The notes under the pieces are model-generated. The model saw only the letters and a program-made list of their open reading frames with translations. It made no database searches and was not told the origin of the DNA. This document shows, in pieces, positions 54,963 through 61,492 of a stretch of DNA of 64,000 nucleotides; within the stretch, counting starts at the first letter, position 1, and every line of letters starts with the position of its first letter. The DNA is from Moraxellaceae bacterium (GTDB taxonomy: Bacteria > Pseudomonadota > Gammaproteobacteria > Pseudomonadales > Moraxellaceae). The position numbers and the translations under genes are program-made. The DNA lies in assembly GCA_030680295.1 (NCBI GenBank), contig JAUXVU010000020.1:124001-188000 (forward strand), read 5' to 3'.

Positions 54963-56087
54963 ATGCTGTTACGCCTGCCTGTGCTTATGGTTTGCTTAAG
55001 TCTTAGCAGTACAGCTATTTCTGCTGACACCGTCAGCTTTAGTGGTGATGTGCGCTTAGGCTACTTCAGTAGTGAGCGTGATGATCGCGACGGCAGCAAG
55101 TCCGATCAAGACGATGCACGTATTCGACTGCGCGCTGGTTTAGGTTGGCAAATCAGCGACAGTTTTTTTGCCAAAGCTCGCCTTGCCACACGTTACTCAT
55201 CAGCAGGCAATAAAAGCCAATTTAAGTTTTTTCATAGCATTCCGCTCAATGATGGACTGGCATTTGGCGACACAGGTTTGGATGAGCTTTATCTTCGTTA
55301 TCAGCCCAATAAAATTTGGTCTGTTGCGATAGGTCGCCTGCAAACCAAGGCTGAACTAGAAGGTGTTGCTAAAAAGTCGCTAAGCCGGAATGACTCCCCC
55401 AATACTGACATTAGCTGGACAGATGGTGTGCAGCTTCAACACAGCAGAGCCGGCTGGATTAGTCAGCTTATTGTGCAAGCTAATCGAGATGAAGGCGCCA
55501 CCACTGTGCGGCGCAGCCCCCTGGCTTTTACCGAAGAACGCAGCCACCTTAGTTATTATGCCGCCATTGAAAAGAAGCAAAAACAGGGCCTGTGGCTACA
55601 ACGCGGCGTGGACTTCACCTACTTACCCAAGTCCTTACGCCAAGATGGCAATATTGATGGCCGCATTAAGGATTATGCCGCAGCGAGCACGCGCTTAAGT
55701 ATGCAATGGCCACTGGCTAACGGTATGCGCTGGGTCTGGGCAAATGAATTGGGCTATGCCGCTAATACTCCATCGAATGCAACACTGCGGCTTGCTGATT
55801 CCGGCAATAGTGACGGTGGCGCCTGGCAAACCAGCATTAACTTAATGGAAATTGCCGAAAAGCATGGCATTGCACTAGTTTATGGTCGTATCGGCGGTGG
55901 TTGGTTATTGTCACCAGACTTTGGCAATAATCAGGAGCTCATTGAGCTTCGTTATCAGTGGCGCTTAAGCGACTCTCAGTCGATTGAGGCCCGCCTGCGT
56001 CAACGCGAAGACTTAGCAGAACGCACTGACGCCAACCAGAAGCGTAATGACATTGACTCCTACTTGCGTTACACCCTGCGCTTTTAA
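54963..56087 (+). CDS. Putative outer-membrane beta-barrel protein
   Basis: A 374-residue protein with a signal peptide (about 1-21), alternating polar/hydrophobic strands throughout and a terminal phenylalanine (YLRYTLRF), as in outer-membrane barrels. It resembles porin-like proteins of unknown specificity. It follows DUF1653 and converges on modC 9 bases away; a link with molybdate uptake is not indicated since it is on the other strand. Confidence 0.7.
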   Translation: MLLRLPVLMVCLSLSSTAISADTVSFSGDVRLGYFSSERDDRDGSKSDQDDARIRLRAGLGWQISDSFFAKARLATRYSSAGNKSQFKFFHSIPLNDGLAFGDTGLDELYLRYQPNKIWSVAIGRLQTKAELEGVAKKSLSRNDSPNTDISWTDGVQLQHSRAGWISQLIVQANRDEGATTVRRSPLAFTEERSHLSYYAAIEKKQKQGLWLQRGVDFTYLPKSLRQDGNIDGRIKDYAAASTRLSMQWPLANGMRWVWANELGYAANTPSNATLRLADSGNSDGGAWQTSINLMEIAEKHGIALVYGRIGGGWLLSPDFGNNQELIELRYQWRLSDSQSIEARLRQREDLAERTDANQKRNDIDSYLRYTLRF

Positions 56088-56096
56088 GCAGCCCTA

Positions 56097-57167
56097 CTAA
56101 TTTGCTAAGGCCACAGACTTAATTTGCAGCCACACCCTGCTCTTTGGCTCCACAGCTAAAGCTGCTGCCGAGCGTTTAGTAATGCGTGCAATAAAAGCCG
56201 TTGGGCCCACTAAAACTCGCACCAATAACAGGCCCGGATGTACATCGGGCATGATCATGTCTACCTGTCCCAGCAAGCTATTTAGTGCACTTTGCTGCTC
56301 CGGCAGATCCGTTGTTAACGTGATATCGCGCGCTAACACTCTCACCCTAACCGTATGGCCAATAGCCGCGCCTGAGTCTGGCACCCAGACATGACCACCG
56401 GCAAAATCTAAACGTGCCAGATGCCATTGTGTATCGCGCTCAGCCACTACTGTGTGCAATACCACCGCCACATCTTCACCAAGACGAATAGGCAAGTCGA
56501 CGCGCGCTAATGTTTCTTGTAATGGCCCGCTGGCAACCACCGTACCCTGATCCATCACCACCAAATGGTCAGCAAGTCTAGCCACTTCATCTGCTGAGTG
56601 GCTGACATAAATAATGGGAATATCAAGTTCGTCACGTAGGCGCTCAAGATAGGGCAGCACTTCTTGTTTGCGCGCTAAATCCAAAGCGGCCAAAGGCTCA
56701 TCCATCAGTAATATTTTAGGGCTCACAGCTAATGCGCGGGCAATTGCTACTCGCTGCTTTTCACCGCCCGAAAGGCTGCTGGTATGACGCGCTAGCAAGG
56801 GCTTAATACCTAACAGATCAATGGCCTGCTGTAAGTCAATTTGTGCTGTGCCAGACATTCTGCGCTGACCATAGCGCAGGTTATCCAACACGCTTAAATG
56901 GCTAAATAGACTGGCCTCTTGAAACACATAACCTAGGGGACGTTTATGGGTGGGCAGCCACGTACGACCGTCCTGCCACACCTCATTGTTAAAACAAAAA
57001 TAGCCGTTGGGGTCGACTTCTAGGCCGGCCATGCAGCGCAATAGTGTAGTTTTGCCCGAGCCTGATGGGCCAAATAATGCGGTCACACCACGACTAGGCA
57101 GCGCTAGGTCGGCAGCCAAACTAAAGCCGGGCCAGTCCTTCTGAAAACGCGCACGAATAACAGACAT
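56097..57167 (-). CDS. modC: Molybdate ABC transporter ATPase
   Basis: A 356-residue ABC ATPase. Walker A is GPSGSGKTT (33-41), signature LSGGEKQRV, Walker B ILLMDEPLAALD, and a C-terminal Mop/TOBE domain (about 290-350) binds molybdate. With ModA and ModB it imports molybdate for the molybdopterin cofactor needed by NasA. Last gene of the cobA-porin-modABC operon, 3 bases after modB. Confidence 0.96.
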   Translation of the reverse strand: MSVIRARFQKDWPGFSLAADLALPSRGVTALFGPSGSGKTTLLRCMAGLEVDPNGYFCFNNEVWQDGRTWLPTHKRPLGYVFQEASLFSHLSVLDNLRYGQRRMSGTAQIDLQQAIDLLGIKPLLARHTSSLSGGEKQRVAIARALAVSPKILLMDEPLAALDLARKQEVLPYLERLRDELDIPIIYVSHSADEVARLADHLVVMDQGTVVASGPLQETLARVDLPIRLGEDVAVVLHTVVAERDTQWHLARLDFAGGHVWVPDSGAAIGHTVRVRVLARDITLTTDLPEQQSALNSLLGQVDMIMPDVHPGLLLVRVLVGPTAFIARITKRSAAALAVEPKSRVWLQIKSVALAN

Positions 57168-57170
57168 GGC

Positions 57171-57848
57171 CTAACCTTTTTTACGCAGTGGACGCCAAGC
57201 ATAAAGCGCCAGCAGCACCATAAATGAAAACACCAACATGACTGCAGCCAGACGATGCGCCTGACTGTAATCCAACGCTTCGACATGATCATAAATTTGC
57301 ACTGAGGCCACGCGGGTAATGCCGGGCAGGCTGCCACCAATCATTAACACCACCCCAAACTCACCCACGGTATGGGCAAAAGTTAGCACCCCCGCGGTTA
57401 AAAACCCGGGACGTGCCAATGGCAAAGCAATGGTGAAAAATCGATCCAGTGGTGAGGCTCGCAAGGTTGCCGCCACCTCTAGAGGGCGTGTGCCTATGGC
57501 CTCAAAAGCGTTCTGCACTGGCTGCACCATAAATGGCAAGGAATAAAATACCGATGCCACCACAAGACCGGCAAAGGTAAACGGCAAGGGCTCGACCCCT
57601 AACCACTGCGTGAGCTGACCGACTGGCCCATCAGGGCCCATGGCTAATAATAAGTAGAAACCCATCACTGACGGTGGCAACACCAAGGGCAACGCCACCA
57701 CGGCACCCACCGGGCCTTTCCATGGCGATGCCGTGCGTGCCAACCACCAAGCAATCGGTGTACCCACCACAAATAATATGAGCGTCACCACTAAAGCCAG
57801 CCGAAAGGTCAGCCACAGTGCTTGTAAGTCAGCTGCATCTAAAAACAT
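57171..57848 (-). CDS. modB: Molybdate ABC transporter permease
   Basis: A 225-residue integral membrane protein with about five helices and the ABC-permease EAA-type loop ([29 protein letters not shown]). Family start segments ([27 protein letters not shown]) match ModB. Located 11 bases after modA and 3 before modC. Confidence 0.96.
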   Translation of the reverse strand: MFLDAADLQALWLTFRLALVVTLILFVVGTPIAWWLARTASPWKGPVGAVVALPLVLPPSVMGFYLLLAMGPDGPVGQLTQWLGVEPLPFTFAGLVVASVFYSLPFMVQPVQNAFEAIGTRPLEVAATLRASPLDRFFTIALPLARPGFLTAGVLTFAHTVGEFGVVLMIGGSLPGITRVASVQIYDHVEALDYSQAHRLAAVMLVFSFMVLLALYAWRPLRKKG

Positions 57849-57859
57849 AACAGCACCGT

Positions 57860-58633
57860 TTAATTCGATGAAGCATCCGCTGGCAAACTAAAGCCGTATT
57901 GGACCATGATGCTACGTGCTTGTTGGCCGCCCATATAGTCAGCAAAACGTTTAGCCAAACCATTATTGGCCGCGCGTTTGGTAATGATAAAACCTTGCGC
58001 TAGCGGTGCATGTAAGTGCTCTGGGATCAGCCAATAACTGCCTTTATTGGCCAGCTCCGGACTGAGCACCAAGGCCAGCGCAATAATGCCGGCCTGCGCA
58101 TTACCGGTCTGCACAAAATGTGCGGCATGGGCAATGTTTTCGCCATAGACCAATTTTGACTGCACGCTTGGCAAAACACCTGCGGCCGTTAATGCTTCTA
58201 TTGCACGCTGACCATAAGGCGCATGCCGAGGGTTGGCGATGGCAATGCGACGAAATTGGTTCTGCGGCAAATTCGCTAAGCTCATCTGACTGACATCAAC
58301 ACGCGCACTCCACATCACGATACGACCGATGGCATAAGGCATCACGGCTGATGCGGCAAAGCCATTAGCTGCTAAGGCGCGCGGATAAGCGATATCTGCC
58401 GAGAAGTACAAATCATAAGGAGCACCTTGCTGAATTTGCGTTTGAAACTTACCCGATGAGCCATAAACCACGGTGATGTCGGCGGCTTGGTGTTCTTGCT
58501 TAAATGCACTGACAATATCGGCCAGCGCAAACTTAAGATCGGCAGCGGCGGCAATGGTGAGCTTCTCGGCCTGCGCTAACATCGGCAAACACAACATCAT
58601 CAGCACACAACATGCCTTCGCTGCCCTCATCAA
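57860..58633 (-). CDS. modA: Molybdate-binding periplasmic protein
   Basis: A 257-residue periplasmic binding protein with a signal peptide (cleavage near AQA-EK, about residue 22). It contains [39 protein letters not shown] and [22 protein letters not shown], the ModA pattern for oxyanion binding. It delivers molybdate or tungstate to ModBC. It lies 9 bases after the porin gene. Confidence 0.96.
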   Translation of the reverse strand: MMRAAKACCVLMMLCLPMLAQAEKLTIAAAADLKFALADIVSAFKQEHQAADITVVYGSSGKFQTQIQQGAPYDLYFSADIAYPRALAANGFAASAVMPYAIGRIVMWSARVDVSQMSLANLPQNQFRRIAIANPRHAPYGQRAIEALTAAGVLPSVQSKLVYGENIAHAAHFVQTGNAQAGIIALALVLSPELANKGSYWLIPEHLHAPLAQGFIITKRAANNGLAKRFADYMGGQQARSIMVQYGFSLPADASSN

Positions 58634-58642
58634 AACACTCCT

Positions 58643-59848
58643 TTAAAAACTGGCCTCTGCCATTAACCAGATTTTTTGCGTATCACGAGCAAAGCTATCG
58701 GCCTGATAATTAGCGTACTTCGCCGTTAAGGTATAGCGATTTAAAAACTGACGGCTAGCCTGCAGGTTTAATTCGCTACCCAATTTGGCCGAGCCCACAG
58801 CAGCATCATACTGATGCCATATAGCGGCTAAGGCCGTGCCTTTAACTGCACTGTTCACCGATACATAACGATCGCGCACACCGCTGGCAGGGGTATTCAG
58901 AAACTTATCAGCCCAACCTTGGAAAGCATGCATGGTAGCCAATGGTGTTTGCATGGCAACACCTGCGCCCTGATCCGCACCTAACTTTTCTTCAGCCACA
59001 GCCAGTCGCACACCAGCAGCACTCGCACCAAGCACTAAGTGGTGATAGTTAACGGAAAAATCAGCTGGATTATTGCCATAGTCCGCTTGTCTAGCGGCTT
59101 CAATTCGGTAGTCCAATTTAACTGGAGCCACTTGGAATGAACCCGTTGCATAACCACCCAAGGTGCGTGATGACAGCGCAGCCGCATCAGCAAATTCCAG
59201 CAAATACGCATAGGCACCTAAGGTGAGTGCACTGCTGGGCTGCCAACTCACCGCCGTGATGTGATGGTCACTGTGTAAATCGGCTGGTGGCATGCCTTTT
59301 TCTGGGCCAAAAATACGATGGGTTTTGTCCACATAAACATAGTCAAAACTTACCTTATCAAGGTCCTTACTGCTAAAGCGCAGGGCATCATAGGTTTGCT
59401 CGTTTTGACGCCAAGCCACCCCACCCACAAAACGCTGGTTATTAATGTTCACGCGCTGACGACCCGCGGTGAACGCAGACTTGGCCACTTTGTAAGTAAT
59501 AAACGCCTGATTTAAATCGGTTCCGTCTGGATCTGGCACCACGGGGAAAGTGGTTTTGCCATTACGGGTATCGTTAAAGCGCTCACTAAACAGATGGGCC
59601 ACATGATCCATTTCAAGACCCAGCTCAAAGCCATGCCATTGCAGACTGGCATAACTCAGTCGGGCACGTAAGGTAGTGGCATCTGCGGTTTTCGCCAAGG
59701 CGTCATCGTCCACCTGCTCATGGCGAACTCTTAAGTTAAGGGTGGTTTTGCCGCCAACAAGTGCGGCCGCTAAATCATCGGCATAAACACTAGAAGTAGG
59801 TAACATCAAGCCACACAGCGGTAATACAGCAAGTGCTAATCGCTTCAT
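58643..59848 (-). CDS. Alginate-export-family outer-membrane porin
   Basis: A 401-residue barrel protein with signal peptide (about 1-23) and a C-terminal phenylalanine (WLMAEASF). The N-terminal NLRVRHEQVDDDALAKTADATTLRARLSYASLQWHG-type strands and the AFITYKVAKSAFTAGRQRVNINNQRFVGGVAWRQNEQTYDALRF segment place it in the alginate-export porin family, which serves several substrates. It overlaps cobA by 4 bases and precedes modA by 9, inside a nitrate-responsive operon, so nitrate, nitrite or molybdate entry is a better guess than alginate. Confidence 0.85.
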   Translation of the reverse strand: MKRLALAVLPLCGLMLPTSSVYADDLAAALVGGKTTLNLRVRHEQVDDDALAKTADATTLRARLSYASLQWHGFELGLEMDHVAHLFSERFNDTRNGKTTFPVVPDPDGTDLNQAFITYKVAKSAFTAGRQRVNINNQRFVGGVAWRQNEQTYDALRFSSKDLDKVSFDYVYVDKTHRIFGPEKGMPPADLHSDHHITAVSWQPSSALTLGAYAYLLEFADAAALSSRTLGGYATGSFQVAPVKLDYRIEAARQADYGNNPADFSVNYHHLVLGASAAGVRLAVAEEKLGADQGAGVAMQTPLATMHAFQGWADKFLNTPASGVRDRYVSVNSAVKGTALAAIWHQYDAAVGSAKLGSELNLQASRQFLNRYTLTAKYANYQADSFARDTQKIWLMAEASF

Positions 59849-60696
59849 GAGAAGTTCCTCAAAGGCTGGGAAGAGTTAACGAGGGATGCAACGGGAGATG
59901 CCTCAGCGGCTAACGCCACCACCTGACCCACCACCAATAAACACGGGCTAGTCAGACCATGACGCAGGGCTTCGGCGCTAATGTCATCGAGTGTGCAAAA
60001 CACCCGACGCTGGCAGTGTGTTGTGCCATTTTCGATCAAGGCTGCTGGTGTTGAGCCGGGCAGACCATGCGCAGTTAAGCGCTGTTGAATTTGTTGGAGG
60101 CGAGACAGCCCCATATAAAAAACCAAGGTGCGGCGGTGGTCTGCAGCCAATGAAGACCAATGCGACTCATCGTTATCGTTTTCATGGGTAGCAGTGACCA
60201 AACACACACTGTCAGCGACATGGCGTTGCGTTAGTGGGAAGCCAGCAGCGGCGGCACAGCCGGCAGCGGCAGTAATGCCCGGCACCACTTCACAGCTAAT
60301 GCCAGCGGCATGCAAAGCCGCCATTTCTTCACCGCCACGGCCAAAAATAAAGGGGTCACCACCTTTTAAGCGCACCACATTTTTTCCCAGCTGTGCCTGC
60401 TGAATTAACAGGGCTTCAATCTCTGCTTGTGGTACCGCGTGATGGCCAGGTCGTTTACCCACATCAATCAATTTCGCACCACGACTGCACTCGGCCAATA
60501 ACTCAGCCGCTACTAAACGATCATGAATAACCACTTCCGCACTGCGTAACAGTCGTAGGGCGCGGACACTAATAAGTTCTGGGTCGCCGGGCCCAGCGCC
60601 CACTAACCAGACCTTACCCAAGGACTTAGCTACAGCACCCGCGGATGACGGACGTGTGGCATCGGTATGGCTACGGAAACGTGTATTCCACGGCAT
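59845..60696 (-). CDS. cobA: Uroporphyrinogen-III C-methyltransferase (SUMT)
   Basis: A SAM-dependent tetrapyrrole methyltransferase of about 283 residues. GKVWLVGAGPGDPELISVRALRLL, VIHDRLV, VRLKGGDPFIFGRGGEE and PGITAAAGCAAAAGFPLTQR are all present. It makes precorrin-2, the siroheme precursor for nitrite reductase. Only the methyltransferase part of CysG is present. The frame extends to 60759, but that start lies within the leader terminator hairpin. The ATG at 60696 or the GTG at 60711 (GAGG six bases before it) is more likely. It heads the cobA-porin-modABC operon. Confidence 0.93.
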   Translation of the reverse strand: MPWNTRFRSHTDATRPSSAGAVAKSLGKVWLVGAGPGDPELISVRALRLLRSAEVVIHDRLVAAELLAECSRGAKLIDVGKRPGHHAVPQAEIEALLIQQAQLGKNVVRLKGGDPFIFGRGGEEMAALHAAGISCEVVPGITAAAGCAAAAGFPLTQRHVADSVCLVTATHENDNDESHWSSLAADHRRTLVFYMGLSRLQQIQQRLTAHGLPGSTPAALIENGTTHCQRRVFCTLDDISAEALRHGLTSPCLLVVGQVVALAAEASPVASLVNSSQPLRNFS

Positions 60697-60739
60697 AAAA
60701 AGACTCAGCACAGACACCTCACTGACCTTTTTTAAGGCC

Positions 60740-60783
60740 AAAAAAAACGCCCACAACATGGAGTGAAGTCCATGTGGTGAGCG
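60740..60783 (-). terminator. Leader (attenuator) terminator before cobA
   Basis: On the minus strand, CCACATGGA and TCCATG-TT-GTGG form a stem (a three-base bulge on the 3' side) around CTTCAC, followed by eight T (60747-60740). The 5' foot (60779-60783) shares bases with the second ANTAR-type hairpin, so the two structures exclude each other, as in antitermination leaders. Confidence 0.82.
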
Positions 60784-60834
60784 CCATTGCTCGAATCAAA
60801 TTGTTGGTCTGCAGCCCTCATTGGCCGACTGACC
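60740..60834 (-). ncRNA. ANTAR-type nitrate/nitrite-responsive antitermination leader
   Basis: The transcript would begin at the predicted sigma-54 +1 (60834). Hairpin 1 (60834-60806) has outer arms GGUC/GACC, inner arms CGGCC/GGCUG and the six-base loop AAUGAG. Hairpin 2 (60792-60779) has arms GAGC/GCUC and the loop AAUGGC. Both loops carry A at position 1 and G at 4, the known requirement of ANTAR RNA-binding domains (NasR, NasT, EutV). Hairpin 2 overlaps the foot of the terminator at 60740-60783. A nitrate/nitrite-sensing ANTAR protein bound to the hairpins would prevent termination and let cobA-porin-modABC be transcribed. No such protein is encoded in the window. Confidence 0.85.
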
Positions 60835-60844
60835 TATAATTCAA

Positions 60845-60860
60845 AGCAAGCTTTGTGCCA
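60845..60860 (-). promoter_or_regulatory. Sigma-54 promoter of the cobA operon
   Basis: On the minus strand TGGCACAAAGCTTGCT matches the TGGCAC-N5-TTGC consensus exactly (GG at 60859-60858, GC at 60847-60846). The predicted start is 60834, which is also the first base of the leader hairpin. RpoN with an activator such as NtrC is needed. Confidence 0.88.
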
Positions 60861-60934
60861 TAAAAATTAAATGATGCTTTTCAATGTGTTAAGGCAGGCT
60901 CTCCCGGCACAGACTGAACATATACTGAACAAAC

Positions 60935-60949
60935 GCACTATAAACGTGC
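60935..60949. promoter_or_regulatory. NtrC-like enhancer site, proximal
   Basis: GCAC, seven bases and GTGC (GCACTATAAACGTGC) match the NtrC half-site spacing of the glnA enhancer. Its centre is 108 bases upstream of the predicted start. Confidence 0.65.
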
Positions 60950-60963
60950 CATAGCGCACTGGA

Positions 60964-60983
60964 TTGCACTATTAAAAGTGCAA
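60964..60983. promoter_or_regulatory. NtrC-like enhancer site, distal
   Basis: TTGCACT, ATTAAA and AGTGCAA form a perfect palindrome with the GCAC/GTGC half-sites; the spacer is eight bases, one more than consensus. It is centred at about -139.5, three helical turns from the proximal site. Confidence 0.55.
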
Positions 60984-60993
60984 CTGTGTAGCG

Positions 60994-61413
60994 CTAAAGA
61001 ACGAGGCTGTAATGTTGGGCACTGACCTGAAAACCCTGTCGCTCACAAAAACGCTGCAGCTGCTCAGCGCCTAATGGGCTGTCGACATGCACACTTTGGC
61101 AGCCTTCTTGCTGTGCTTGATTTATCAGCCATTTTGCTAGAGCAGAGCCCATACGCTTGGAGCGATAAGCCGCTAAGGTGGTGATGTCTTCGACCTGAAG
61201 ATAACGTCCCCACGCTAAGCTTTCACGAACGCGATATCCCGCAACAGACACCGGACCCGATGGGCCAGCGATATAGACTAAGACATAACCTTGGTTGGCT
61301 TGCTCATGTACCCAGTCAACAAAAGTGTCACTGTCGAACTGATTACGTAATTCACGCATTACCTGATAGCAGGCAGAGAACTCAGCAGCAGTGGTCGCAA
61401 TTCGAATATCCAT
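60994..61413 (-). CDS. GNAT-family N-acetyltransferase
   Basis: A 139-residue acetyltransferase. The acetyl-CoA site resembles YLQVEDITTLAAYRSKRMGSALAKWLINQAQQEGC (about 76-110), with the R/Q-x-x-G-x-G/A pattern as RSKRMGSA. A late YSLVL strand completes the fold. Substrate unknown. It sits between nasA (79 bases downstream of its stop) and the cobA promoter; ACAGGAG precedes the ATG. GNAT genes near nitrate assimilation operons occur, but a functional link is not shown. Confidence 0.87.
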   Translation of the reverse strand: MDIRIATTAAEFSACYQVMRELRNQFDSDTFVDWVHEQANQGYVLVYIAGPSGPVSVAGYRVRESLAWGRYLQVEDITTLAAYRSKRMGSALAKWLINQAQQEGCQSVHVDSPLGAEQLQRFCERQGFQVSAQHYSLVL

Positions 61414-61492
61414 TGCGGGTCTCCTGTGGCCAGAATCAACTTTTATCCTGAACCTGTACCACGGAGAAATCCACCCTAAGCCGGATCAGTGG

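Noticed and set aside
57849-58642. A ModE operator near modA
   Set aside because: I looked for the palindromic CGCTATA/TATAGCG-type site and found none; modA is 9 bases after the porin gene and needs no own promoter.
60841-60860. AAAGCAAGCTTTG palindrome as a protein operator
   Set aside because: The symmetry (AAGCAAGCTT-like) falls inside the exact sigma-54 consensus and is better explained by the promoter.
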